Of a DNA stretch of 64,000 bases, positions 39,108 to 46,953 are shown piece by piece. The notes beneath the pieces were generated by a model. The model was not told the origin of the DNA, made no database searches, and saw only the letters and a program-made list of their open reading frames with translations. Source of the DNA: Pectobacterium versatile. GTDB lineage: Bacteria; Pseudomonadota; Gammaproteobacteria; Enterobacterales; Enterobacteriaceae. Numbering within the stretch: position 1 is the first letter of the stretch; each line of letters begins with the position of its first letter. The DNA lies in NCBI RefSeq assembly GCF_020166435.1, contig NZ_JAINZP010000001.1, forward strand, positions 372,001 through 436,000, written 5' to 3'. Both the position numbers and the translations under genes were made by a program.

Positions 39108-39827
39108 TTAAAATTGCTGGCTTAGCAATGCCACCATCGCTTTCAAGTAGCATTCGCTGGCGGCATCTGCCGAGATTGGCGGAAGCTCAGCGGTAATGCA
39201 ATGAAGCGAACGATCGGCGCACCAACTTCCGAAAGAGCCAGGTGTGTCGTAACCGATACTCGATACTAACGGCAGCTCGCACTGTTGCGCCAACCATCGA
39301 CCCAGATCGGAACGATGTGGATCCTCAATGCAGGCGAGTGGCTCATGAAAAGAGACAACCCAGTGAGGATTAAGTTTCTCAATCAGCGTGCAAAGGGCTT
39401 TTGTTTCCGGCTCTGAACCCGCGGTTTCACCGGTAGATAGCTCGACATCACGTTCATCTGCGGCGCTATTCCAGCGGTAGACCGTCTTCCCCGGCTGCCA
39501 GTTACTGGCCGGAAAATTGCGATTGAGATCGACGCCGTTAGCGTTGGCACGCAGCCCCAACTGACAGCCATCCGGGTTCACCGCAAGAATCACATGGTGG
39601 CGACGCTGGCCTGAAAAGAGGGTACGCAGCGCGCAGGAAAGCGCTACCACTGCCGCAGTCTCATCACCGTGTGTTCCGGCAATAATCAGTCCGCTCTCTG
39701 AAGGGGCTAATTCGGCTGGAAAGTAGAGTAATGGTGCGCCCAGCAGCGATTTCCCATACGGTTCGCCCAGCGACGGCAAATTACCTCGTTGCTGGCGCGC
39801 CTGAAGAGGAATGATTGTGTTTTCCAT
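39108..39827 (-). CDS. mpaA: Murein peptide amidase A (MpaA)
   Basis: The 239-residue protein is a zinc carboxypeptidase of the M14 family. Ligands are in GTHGDETAA and SFHEPLACI, and the catalytic Glu in TAELPP. It cleaves the gamma-D-Glu-meso-diaminopimelate bond in murein tripeptide during cell-wall recycling, in the cytoplasm (no signal peptide). It is divergent from mppA, whose product binds the murein tripeptide in the periplasm, so the pair handles uptake and breakdown of the same compound. Confidence 0.92.
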   Translation of the reverse strand: MENTIIPLQARQQRGNLPSLGEPYGKSLLGAPLLYFPAELAPSESGLIIAGTHGDETAAVVALSCALRTLFSGQRRHHVILAVNPDGCQLGLRANANGVDLNRNFPASNWQPGKTVYRWNSAADERDVELSTGETAGSEPETKALCTLIEKLNPHWVVSFHEPLACIEDPHRSDLGRWLAQQCELPLVSSIGYDTPGSFGSWCADRSLHCITAELPPISADAASECYLKAMVALLSQQF

Positions 39828-39991
39828 GATACCGCCCTGTGATTGCCTATGCGTTTCATCATAAAAAAATCGGCCCGGAGACGCAAACGGCGATGCAGGC
39901 TGACAAATTGCGGGGTATCGCTGGATGATAGCGCTGATTTCTGACTATTATATTCTTCAATCAATTCATTACGCTTTCAGGTCAAATCATC

Positions 39992-41608
39992 ATGCACTAT
40001 GGATATTCTGCATTTTATGCCGCGTTGATGGCGGCCATGACGGGCAATGCTGTCGCGGCGCAGGTTCCGGCGGGAACGATTCTGGCTGAAAAGCAAGAAA
40101 TCGTCCGCCACATTAAAGATGAACCAGCTTCTCTCGATCCGATAAAAGCGGTGGGGTTGATGGAAGCGCAGGTGGCGCGCGATCTGTTTGAAGGGCTGGT
40201 CAATCAGGATGCCAAGGGTGACATCGTCCCTGGCGTAGCGCTGCGTTGGCAGACGACCGATAACCGCACGTTTATCTTTACCCTGCGAGATAATGCCCGC
40301 TGGTCTAACGGTGAACCCGTTACGGCAAAGGATTTTGTTTACAGCTGGCGTCGTCTGGTCACGCCTGAAAACAGCTCGTCATTCGCCTGGTTTGCCCGAC
40401 TTGCGGGGATTCAGAATGCTGAGCAGATTCTTGCGGGCAAGTTGCCAGCCGATCAGCTTGGCGTGACGGCCGTCAATGACCACACGCTGAAAGTGCAACT
40501 TAGCAAGCCAGTGCCTTATTTTGTTAGCCTTACGGCGAATTTTAGCTTGTTCCCGGTACATCAAGCTACGGTAGAAAAATTCGGAAACGACTGGACGAAG
40601 CCGGGAAATTTGGTCGGAAATGGCGCGTTTAAGCTGGATCATCGCGTCGTGAATGAGAAACTGGTGCTCACGCAGAATCAATATTATTGGGATAACGCTA
40701 ACACGCGCCTGACGAAGGTAACCTTTGTTCCGATCAATCAGGAATCGAACGCGACAAAACGCTATCTGTCCGGTGATATCGATATCACCGAGTCATTTCC
40801 TAAAAACCTGTACCAGAAGCTGCTGAAAGACTTGCCCGGTCAGGTTTATACGCCAGAGCAACTTGGCACCTACTATTATGCGTTTAACACGCAGCGTGCG
40901 CCGACCAATGACGTACGAGTGCGAAAAGCGCTGTCTTACGCCATCGACCGTAAAGTGATTGCGGAAAAAGTATTGGGCACAGGCGAAAAGCCAGCCTGGC
41001 ACTTTACGCCGGATGTCACCGCGGGCTTCAAACCAACGGAAAGCCTGTTGCAGCAATATTCTCAGGATGAGCTGGATGCGCAGGCAAAAGCGCTGATGGC
41101 AGCCGCAGGTTACGGCCCAAATAATCCGTTGAAATTATCGCTGTTGTACAACACGTCGGAAAGTCACCAGAAGATCGCGATTGCCGTGGCCTCCATGTGG
41201 AAGAAAACGCTGGGTGTAGACGTGCGCCTGTCTAACCAAGAGTGGCAAACCTACATCGACAGCCGCAATAGCGGTAATTTTGACGTCGTGCGGGCGTCTT
41301 GGGTCGGTGATTACAACGAACCGTCGACATTCCTCTCGCTGCTGGCCTCACATCACAGCGGAAATATCGCACGCTTTAAAAATGCGAATTACGATCGCAT
41401 TCTGGATGAAGCAGGCAATCAGACTAACCCGCAGGCGCTGAATACGGACTACAACCGAGCTGAGCAAATCTTGATGGATGAAGCACCGATTGCGCCGATC
41501 TATCAATATACCAACGGACGCTTGATCAAGCCCTGGGTGAAGGGCTATCCCATTACTAACCCTGAAGACGTGGCGTACAGCCAGATGCTTTACATCGAAA
41601 AACATTAA
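39992..41608 (+). CDS. mppA: Murein tripeptide-binding protein MppA
   Basis: The 538-residue protein belongs to the OppA/MppA solute-binding family and matches E. coli MppA over long blocks (ASLDPIKAVGLMEAQVARDL, KYLSGDIDITE-type RYLSGDIDITESFPKNLYQK, SHQKIAIAVASMWKK). A signal peptide with AVA-A is followed by QVPAGTILAEKQ. It delivers L-Ala-gamma-D-Glu-meso-DAP to the Opp permease. The MppA call over OppA rests on similarity and on the mpaA-mppA-zntB order shared with E. coli. Confidence 0.9.
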   Translation: MHYGYSAFYAALMAAMTGNAVAAQVPAGTILAEKQEIVRHIKDEPASLDPIKAVGLMEAQVARDLFEGLVNQDAKGDIVPGVALRWQTTDNRTFIFTLRDNARWSNGEPVTAKDFVYSWRRLVTPENSSSFAWFARLAGIQNAEQILAGKLPADQLGVTAVNDHTLKVQLSKPVPYFVSLTANFSLFPVHQATVEKFGNDWTKPGNLVGNGAFKLDHRVVNEKLVLTQNQYYWDNANTRLTKVTFVPINQESNATKRYLSGDIDITESFPKNLYQKLLKDLPGQVYTPEQLGTYYYAFNTQRAPTNDVRVRKALSYAIDRKVIAEKVLGTGEKPAWHFTPDVTAGFKPTESLLQQYSQDELDAQAKALMAAAGYGPNNPLKLSLLYNTSESHQKIAIAVASMWKKTLGVDVRLSNQEWQTYIDSRNSGNFDVVRASWVGDYNEPSTFLSLLASHHSGNIARFKNANYDRILDEAGNQTNPQALNTDYNRAEQILMDEAPIAPIYQYTNGRLIKPWVKGYPITNPEDVAYSQMLYIEKH

Positions 41609-41732
41609 GTACCGTATTAATACATCGAATGATGTGGCGATAAAGCCGGAGCGATCGTGATGGTCACTCTGGCTGGTAGCGTGCAAAACTGATAGCAAAA
41701 GCGCTGATAGTAAAAACCGTTGGAGGCAAGAC

Positions 41733-42716
41733 GTGGAATCCTTTGCAGGAAAAGAGTTGCAACACAGCGGTGCGGTTCATGCGTATCAGTTGGATGGGAA
41801 GGGGGGCGTGACCCCGATTGGTGAGCAGGATGTGGTTAACAGCGAAAAACCCTGCTGGCTACACCTGGATTCTACATTGCCCGCCAGCGTGCGTTGGCTG
41901 AATAAAACGACGCTGGTGCCGGATAGCGTACGCAATGCGTTGGCGGGGGAGAGCGCTCGCCCCAGAGTCACGCGTTTGGGGGAAGGTACGCTGATCACGC
42001 TGCGCAGCATTAACCTGAATGCCAATGCGCGGCCAGATCAACTGGTGGCCGTTCGGGTGTTCATTACCGACAAGCTGATCATTTCTACCCGACGTCGTAA
42101 GATTCTGGCTATCGACGAAATTCTTACCGACCTGAAGGAAGGCAATGGCCCGACGGACAGCGGAAGCTGGTTGGTCTCCATCGCGGAATCGTTGACCGAT
42201 CATACCAGCGAGTTTATTGATGATTTGCATGAGAAAATCATCGATCTGGAAGAGGATTTGCTGGAGCAAAAAATTCCACCGCGCGGTGAGCTGGCGCTGA
42301 TCCGCAAACAGCTTATCGTGTTACGCCGCTATATGACGCCACAGCGCGATGTGTTCTCGCGTATTTCCGGCGAAAAACTGCCCTGGATGCAGGATGACGA
42401 TCGCCGCAGAATGCAGGAAATCGCCGATCGATTAGGGCGCGGGCTGGAAGATCTGGATGCCAGTATTGCGCGTACCACGGTACTTTCGGATGAAATCACC
42501 GCCTTGATGACCGAAGCGATGAACCGCCGTACCTATACGATGTCACTTTTGGCGATGGTTTTCCTGCCGACGACGTTCTTAACCGGCTTATTTGGCGTCA
42601 ACTTAGGGGGAATTCCCGGCGGCGATGCGCCGTTTGGTTTTTTCACGTTCTGCCTGATGTTGGTGATATTGGTGGGCGGCGTTGCATGGTGGTTAAAACG
42701 CAGTAAATGGCTATAA
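41733..42716 (+). CDS. zntB: Zinc transporter ZntB
   Basis: The 327-residue protein is a CorA-family transporter with a large cytoplasmic N-terminal domain and two C-terminal membrane helices joined by the GVN motif ([15 protein letters not shown]), ending in HRSKWL-type KRSKWL. It moves zinc across the inner membrane. It starts with GTG at 41733, with GGAGG (41722-41726) upstream. The fnrS gene follows, as in E. coli. Confidence 0.95.
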   Translation: MESFAGKELQHSGAVHAYQLDGKGGVTPIGEQDVVNSEKPCWLHLDSTLPASVRWLNKTTLVPDSVRNALAGESARPRVTRLGEGTLITLRSINLNANARPDQLVAVRVFITDKLIISTRRRKILAIDEILTDLKEGNGPTDSGSWLVSIAESLTDHTSEFIDDLHEKIIDLEEDLLEQKIPPRGELALIRKQLIVLRRYMTPQRDVFSRISGEKLPWMQDDDRRRMQEIADRLGRGLEDLDASIARTTVLSDEITALMTEAMNRRTYTMSLLAMVFLPTTFLTGLFGVNLGGIPGGDAPFGFFTFCLMLVILVGGVAWWLKRSKWL

Positions 42717-42784
42717 CGACTCGTGCCGAACGGGTGCGCAGATAATCACAAACTGTCGTGAACAGCTAAAAAACCACGCGTAAA

Positions 42785-42798
42785 TTGAGCAATATCAA
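42785..42798 (+). promoter_or_regulatory. FNR site of the fnrS promoter
   Basis: TTGAGCAATATCAA differs at one position from the FNR consensus TTGAT-N4-ATCAA. Its centre is about 42 bases before the fnrS start and a TATCAT -10 element lies at 42824-42829, the layout of an FNR-activated promoter. Confidence 0.9.
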
Positions 42799-42833
42799 CA
42801 TTTTTTACCCTGTTGTGCGGCACTATCATTCCC

Positions 42834-42953
42834 GCAGGTGAATGCAACGTCAAGCGATGGGCGTTGCGCTCCATATTGTCTTACTTCCTTTTTTGAATTA
42901 CTGCATAGCACAATTGATTCACACCATGCCGACAGTTTTGTCGGCTTTTTTTT
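42834..42953 (+). ncRNA. fnrS: FnrS small RNA
   Basis: Starting at GCAGGTGAATGCAACGTCAA and continuing through GGGCGTTGCGCTCC and TTACTTCCTTTTTTGAATTAC, the RNA is essentially identical to E. coli FnrS. The terminator GCCGACA/TGTCGGC (42928-42934/42939-42945) with eight Ts differs only in the loop. FnrS is made under anaerobic conditions by FNR (and ArcA) and, with Hfq, lowers expression of aerobic-metabolism genes. It lies after zntB as in E. coli. About 120 bases. Confidence 0.96.
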
Positions 42954-42988
42954 GCCCCTCGATCCTGACCTTTTCCGCTATTCCTCAA

Positions 42989-43090
42989 GCGACGTTGCCA
43001 AATGCCTTTGGCATTTTATTATGGTGGGCTACGCGCCACACCCTTCGGGCCGTCGCAGGCGACGTTGTAAAATGCCTTTGGCATTTTATT
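42989..43090. repeat. Duplicated 32-bp palindromic unit
   Basis: Two copies of a 32-base unit (42989-43020 and 43059-43090), each GCGACGTTG, two variable bases, then AAATGCCTTTGGCATTT and TATT, are spaced 70 bases apart and differ at two positions. Each contains the hairpin AAATGCC-TTT-GGCATTT followed by TATT. The segment between also contains short GC-rich inverted repeats. Confidence 0.8.
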
Positions 43091-43208
43091 CATTAGCTTA
43101 CTAGGCTTAAAGGGAAGCGCTGGCGCTGTTTGGTCAGCCGTAACGCATGTCTGTACTGCTTCAGTAGCTGGATTTGCCTTAACAGTATCCAACACCGAGG
43201 AGGAAAAT

Positions 43209-43385
43209 ATGCTCACTCAAGACGCCACGGATTATCTGCAAGCCGACACGGTTCCGGTTGAACCGATTCCCATTATACCGAACGATCCGACACCTCGTCC
43301 GCTTCCCGATCCTCCGCCCATTCCTGATCCGCCGCCGACAGGGCCGGAACACGAGCCTGTCACTGAACCACTGCAAGACCGATAG
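43209..43385 (+). CDS. 58-residue proline-rich small protein
   Basis: A frame beginning MLTQDATDYLQADTVPVEP is preceded by a strong GAGGAGGAAAA ribosome site. The product is 58 residues, acidic, about a quarter proline with PDPPP and IPDPPPTGP repeats, and has no membrane segment or signal. I do not recognise it beyond that and assign no function. The good ribosome site and the ordered composition favour a real gene; on the other strand a long glycine-rich frame overlaps, which is a shadow of the proline codons. It lies between fnrS and the ttcA terminator. Confidence 0.6.
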   Translation: MLTQDATDYLQADTVPVEPIPIIPNDPTPRPLPDPPPIPDPPPTGPEHEPVTEPLQDR

Positions 43386-43412
43386 CGGCGCTCTACGCGG
43401 CAGAGAATAGCA

Positions 43413-43460
43413 ATAAAAAACACGGTGGTGAAACAGCAACCGCTGCTTCTTGCCACCGTG
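43413..43460 (-). terminator. Rho-independent terminator after ttcA
   Basis: CACGGTGG (43421-43428) pairs with CCACCGTG (43453-43460), with a smaller inner CAGC/GCTG stem. On the minus strand a TTTTTTATT run follows, about 50 bases after the ttcA stop. Confidence 0.8.
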
Positions 43461-43506
43461 TCTCTATTCGTTATGGTAATGCCATTCCCTCACGGGAATG
43501 TCGCGC

Positions 43507-44442
43507 TTACTTTATTTCCAGCACGTCAAGGCGGGTCACGGATGGCACGTCGTCATCTTCTTCCGGCTGCCAGCCAACGGGCTGCAACGGCAGTTCTTCA
43601 CGGTCAAAAGCCAGATCGCCACCATCCACCACGTCGCTACCGTGACGAATGCCTTTAAAATCGAACAGCGCATGGTCGGCAAGATGAGATGGCACAACGT
43701 TCTGCATGGCGCTGAACATGGTCTCAATACGGCCAGGATAGCGTTTGTCCCAGTCGCGCAGCATATCTTTAATCACCTGACGTTGCAGATTTGGCTGCGA
43801 TCCGCACAGGTTGCACGGAATAATCGGATATTGACGGGCTTCAGCAAAGCGTTCGATATCTTTCTCACGGCAGTAAGCAAGAGGGCGGATGACGATATGT
43901 TTACCGTCGTCGCTCATCAGCTTCGGCGGCATGCCTTTCAGCTTTCCGCCATAGAACATGTTCAGGAACAGCGTTTGCAGAATATCGTCACGGTGGTGAC
44001 CGAGGGCAATTTTCGTTGCGCCGAGCTCCGTCGCGGTACGATACAAAATCCCGCGGCGCAGGCGTGAACACAGCGAGCAGGTGGTTTTTCCTTCTGGAAT
44101 CTTGTCTTTCACAATCCCGTAGGTATTTTCTTCGACGATCTTGTATTCCACTCCGATGCTATCAAGGTACTGCGGCAGAACGTGCTCAGGGAATCCAGGC
44201 TGCTTCTGATCCAGATTCACCGCGACCAGAGAAAAGTTAATCGGCGCGCTCTGTTGCAGATTGCGCAAAATTTCCAGCATGGTGAAGCTATCTTTCCCGC
44301 CAGACAGGCACACCATAATGCGGTCGCCTTCTTCGATCATATTAAAATCAGCGATAGCTTCGCCGACGTTACGACGCAGGCGCTTTTGCAATTTGTTCAA
44401 ATTGTATTGTTGTTTATGTTTAATTTGTTGATTTTCTGACAT
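43507..44442 (-). CDS. ttcA: tRNA 2-thiocytidine(32) synthetase TtcA
   Basis: The 311-residue protein has the PP-loop ATP-binding motif [12 protein letters not shown] and two CxxC pairs, CSLC and CNLC, which hold the iron-sulfur cluster. It adds sulfur to cytidine 32 of certain tRNAs. The match to E. coli TtcA is very close ([20 protein letters not shown]). I set the start at 44442 ([11 protein letters not shown]) by alignment with E. coli; an in-frame start at 44463 is possible. FNR-linked fnrS lies nearby as in E. coli. Confidence 0.96.
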   Translation of the reverse strand: MSENQQIKHKQQYNLNKLQKRLRRNVGEAIADFNMIEEGDRIMVCLSGGKDSFTMLEILRNLQQSAPINFSLVAVNLDQKQPGFPEHVLPQYLDSIGVEYKIVEENTYGIVKDKIPEGKTTCSLCSRLRRGILYRTATELGATKIALGHHRDDILQTLFLNMFYGGKLKGMPPKLMSDDGKHIVIRPLAYCREKDIERFAEARQYPIIPCNLCGSQPNLQRQVIKDMLRDWDKRYPGRIETMFSAMQNVVPSHLADHALFDFKGIRHGSDVVDGGDLAFDREELPLQPVGWQPEEDDDVPSVTRLDVLEIK

Positions 44443-44824
44443 TTTTATCTGTGCTCGTTGCAAAAGGCATTGCGGATGGAAAACGGTTCAGCGCAGACGC
44501 CAACACGGTCTGCACGATCATGGCGTGTATGGTACGGATTACGGCGACGAATGCCAGATCGTTTTACAGCGGTGTTCCTGAATTGCCCGATGGACGAGAA
44601 AGAGTAACTAATTTTTTGCTCACCTTTGCGCAATCGCGGTAGAAAAACGAAGTGTAAATGCTGGATTTCAGTAAGGCCATATTCTCTGTGGCGATAGACA
44701 ATGCCATTCGGTCGCTGGTTCCCCGTGATTTTTATTTGTGACAGGAGTGCTTCCAGAGCCGGTTTAAGTAAGGTTACTGTGCGGATTATTTCACGCCGCT
44801 GGAGCTTGTTGCCAGTTGGCGAAA
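44443..44824. other. Region upstream of ttcA, no supportable gene
   Basis: About 380 bases hold the ttcA promoter and little else I can name. A minus-strand frame of 130 codons covers it, but its start codon lies inside the terminal repeat of an insertion sequence (44825 onward) and I recognise nothing in it. Confidence 0.4.
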
Positions 44825-45048
44825 TGATCTTATCCACGTAAATTGGACTCAGTCCTAAGTAAGGCTCTGATTTTCACACTGTTCCGAGCTAAGACCGCCA
44901 TCAGCACTATGCCGACGCCTGCGGTTATAATCACACTTGATATAATAAAGTATTATTGTTCTTGTCACTTCCCTGCTACCAACATATTCACCGTGGATAC
45001 ATTCCATTTTCAGCGAATGAAAAAAGCTTTCCATGCCCCGCATTAGTT
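44825..45048 (-). mobile_element. Right-end fragment of an IS3-family insertion sequence
   Basis: The minus strand encodes the C-terminus of an IS3-family transposase ([20 protein letters not shown]..., then [21 protein letters not shown]), ending at 44855. Beyond the stop is a terminal inverted repeat on the plus strand starting TGATCTTATCCACG at 44825. The upstream part of orfB, orfA and the left end are missing, so the element is dead. Confidence 0.85.
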
Positions 45049-45119
45049 GGGAACGTCTCCATCGCGCTCACAACGGGAAACCCCGATGGAGCGCTCACCG
45101 TACTCTGATGCAAAGCTAT

Positions 45120-45494
45120 TTAGTCATTTAGTTTAACTATAAGGGGAATACCCAATCCAACAACATTATCAGCATTGTAATAATATAGCGTGCCTACAAT
45201 ATAATTATCATTACCTTTTGGCAGAGATTTAAATAGCAATGTAATGTATCTATCCTTACCCCATCCAGAACTTTTCTCTGCGGTACTAATAACACTAGCA
45301 CTCTTTTCATCTGAAGACTGTTCAAATTTAGATCCAGATAGGTGATACATATCAGTAATAATCCCATCGGGTATAACCAAAGCTTCTATTCTGGCATTTT
45401 TAGTCTCTGGGGCGCCATTTGTATCAAATGTAAATTCTATTTTTACCGACTCATTAACACGCGTGATAGGGATATTTTTTTTGATTAATACCAT
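45120..45494 (-). CDS. AT-rich orphan protein, unknown function
   Basis: The 124-residue frame (MVLIKKNIPITRVNESVKIE ... GLGIPLIVKLND) is hydrophilic with alternating beta-strand-like segments and no signal or membrane segment. I do not recognise the family. The start codon lacks a ribosome site. A different frame begins at ATG 45512 (MTVITNGINQ) and would join this protein if the A8 tract at about 45475-45482 had seven As; so the true N-terminus may be MTVITNGINQKNIPITR and the gene slightly frameshifted. Low GC and the adjacent IS fragment point to horizontal acquisition. Confidence 0.6.
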   Translation of the reverse strand: MVLIKKNIPITRVNESVKIEFTFDTNGAPETKNARIEALVIPDGIITDMYHLSGSKFEQSSDEKSASVISTAEKSSGWGKDRYITLLFKSLPKGNDNYIVGTLYYYNADNVVGLGIPLIVKLND

Positions 45495-45869
45495 TAGTTA
45501 TAACTGTCATATTATATATTCTTTTATATATTTTTCTTTTAAATGAAAAACTCATAACAATACAGGGGGAAGCATCGTGCTATTTATTTATAGCTGAGCG
45601 TAATAACATTTTCCATCTGAAATGCCAATTTTAATTATATATCCCCATATCCCCATATCCCCATTCGAGCATGTCCTGATATCGGCAGCTCTGTTTTGTT
45701 GCTATATTCAAGGTAGCACCTAAACGGATTTATCGTGCGACTACGGCCTTTATAGGGCATAAAAAAGTTATGAGTAAGAAGACAATGGTGGAGAGGGGGA
45801 TTCACCGATTGTCGTCACGCATTAGGGGGGTATAATGTCCGGTGTGAGTGGATTAACAAGAGTCGTATA
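45495..45869. other. AT-rich gap with a short tandem repeat
   Basis: I see no gene in most of this stretch. At 45639-45662 the octamer ATATCCCC occurs three times in tandem. The end nearest 45869 must contain the yciY promoter. Confidence 0.45.
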
Positions 45870-46046
45870 ATGAAACGCAGTCGGAATGAAGTGGCCCGCT
45901 GGCGGATGTTGCGTCAGGTTCAGCGTAGAAGAAGTCGTTGGTTAGAGGCTCAATCACGTACTTATCGCCATATTCGCTCTGCCCGTTATTTGCAACAAAA
46001 GCAACAACGGCGGGCATTACTCTATGCGGTAACCTACGACTGGTAA
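45870..46046 (+). CDS. yciY: YciY family small protein
   Basis: The 58-residue basic protein starts MKRSRNEVARWRMLRQVQRR and matches E. coli YciY (57 residues, MKRSRTEVGRWRMQRQ) over its first 30 residues, then diverges (ARYLQQKQQRRALLYAVTYDW). Arg is by far the commonest residue. Its function is unknown. In E. coli yciY lies next to clsA, not ttcA, so the neighbourhood has been rearranged. A terminator follows directly. Confidence 0.88.
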   Translation: MKRSRNEVARWRMLRQVQRRRSRWLEAQSRTYRHIRSARYLQQKQQRRALLYAVTYDW

Positions 46047-46056
46047 GCCAGTGAGG

Positions 46057-46091
46057 AAAATAGCGATCCGAGGTATGGTCGCTATTTTTTT
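46057..46091 (+). terminator. Rho-independent terminator after yciY
   Basis: AAATAGCGA (46058-46066) and TCGCTATTT (46079-46087) form a stem followed by seven Ts in all. Confidence 0.88.
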
Positions 46092-46738
46092 ACCACGAGT
46101 TTGATCCCTCAGCGGTTCACCTCATTGCCGGAATGCGTGGCGTCATCTCTCTCTGGTCAATCATCGAGCTAACATCAGCCTCTGTTGAGGGCTGGATAAA
46201 CAGCAACACCGAGGTATGTAAACGTTCCGTTTGCTCCAGATGTTGGCTTGTTCAGTTGCGATTTTTAGCTAGTGGGATTGGCGATTTGCCTGTTCGGAAA
46301 GCCGATGGTTATCCGCCGCCACTCGGTCGACCTGTGTCACCAGACCTTTCTACATTTGAATGACACTAGTTTGAACTGTTCCACTTCCCATGTGCCGCGC
46401 GTCTCACATTGACTGGGTGGCGGTGTATCGCTGGCGTTCAGGCAGCCAGTCGATTTTCTTGGTCATAATGCAGCAGGACGGTGCAGGCGGTGAACAGATA
46501 GATCCAGCCAGACTTTCCAGTGGAACAATTCACGCTCCCTGACGTGTCGTAGGGAAAGATCGTGAAGTAGGATTAATATTCCGGTTGCAGCCACGGCAAC
46601 ATGACGGTCGAGAAGTCAGGTTAGCATTCATAACGACGGCAGTTTTTGAAGATTCAGGATGTGTTTTAACGAATACAAATCTAAACGTTCTGACTGCCGT
46701 TTTCTATTGGTTCACGCTAGCTTGCGATGAACCATATT
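46092..46738. other. Gene-free decayed region
   Basis: About 650 bases of normal GC contain only short frames in all six phases with no recognisable product. The composition looks like degraded coding sequence rather than a regulatory region. An ACGGCAG...CTGCCGT inverted repeat (arms near 46627 and 46698) brackets its right part. Confidence 0.4.
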
Positions 46739-46785
46739 TGTGCTCTGTGCTCTGTGCTCTGTGCTCTGTGCTCTGTGCTCTGTGC
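46739..46785. repeat. Heptanucleotide tandem repeat upstream of ompW
   Basis: TGTGCTC is repeated six times in full with a partial seventh (TGTGC). The tract ends eight bases before a perfect FNR site. A seven-base unit can change copy number by slippage and shift spacing. Confidence 0.95.
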
Positions 46786-46793
46786 CTTGTTTT

Positions 46794-46807
46794 TTGATTT
46801 GGATCAA
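46794..46807 (+). promoter_or_regulatory. FNR site upstream of ompW
   Basis: TTGATTTGGATCAA is a perfect match to TTGAT-N4-ATCAA. It lies about 150 bases before the ompW start. FNR activation of ompW is known in E. coli. Confidence 0.88.
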
Positions 46808-46953
46808 ATCTATAGATTTTAATTGGTTACCAATAAATGATTTAGTTCAATTTGGTCGTAAAATCTTCAAAAGATGTGATCTGGCTTAAAACAAGAATAC
46901 CTACTTATGGGTATATTTCGCTCGAAATTTAAACCCTATAAATGGAGTGGGTA

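Noticed and set aside
42838-43104. Two overlapping plus-strand frames of 84 to 88 codons after zntB
   Set aside because: They run through the FnrS RNA, its terminator and the palindromic repeats, all of which are better explained as non-coding.
43179-43456. Minus-strand glycine-rich frames opposite the small proline-rich ORF
   Set aside because: Their Gly/Arg-rich sequence is the complement of Pro codons, and they lack ribosome sites.
44445-44837. Minus-strand frame of 130 codons overlapping the ttcA start
   Set aside because: Its first codons lie in the terminal repeat of the IS3-family fragment (VDKIIS comes from GTGGATAAGATCA), it lacks a ribosome site and overlaps ttcA; nothing in it is recognisable.
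46585-46797. 70-codon frame ending in LCSVLCALCSVLCALC upstream of ompW
   Set aside because: The repeated LCSVLCA is the translation of the TGTGCTC tandem repeat; no ribosome site and no recognisable product.
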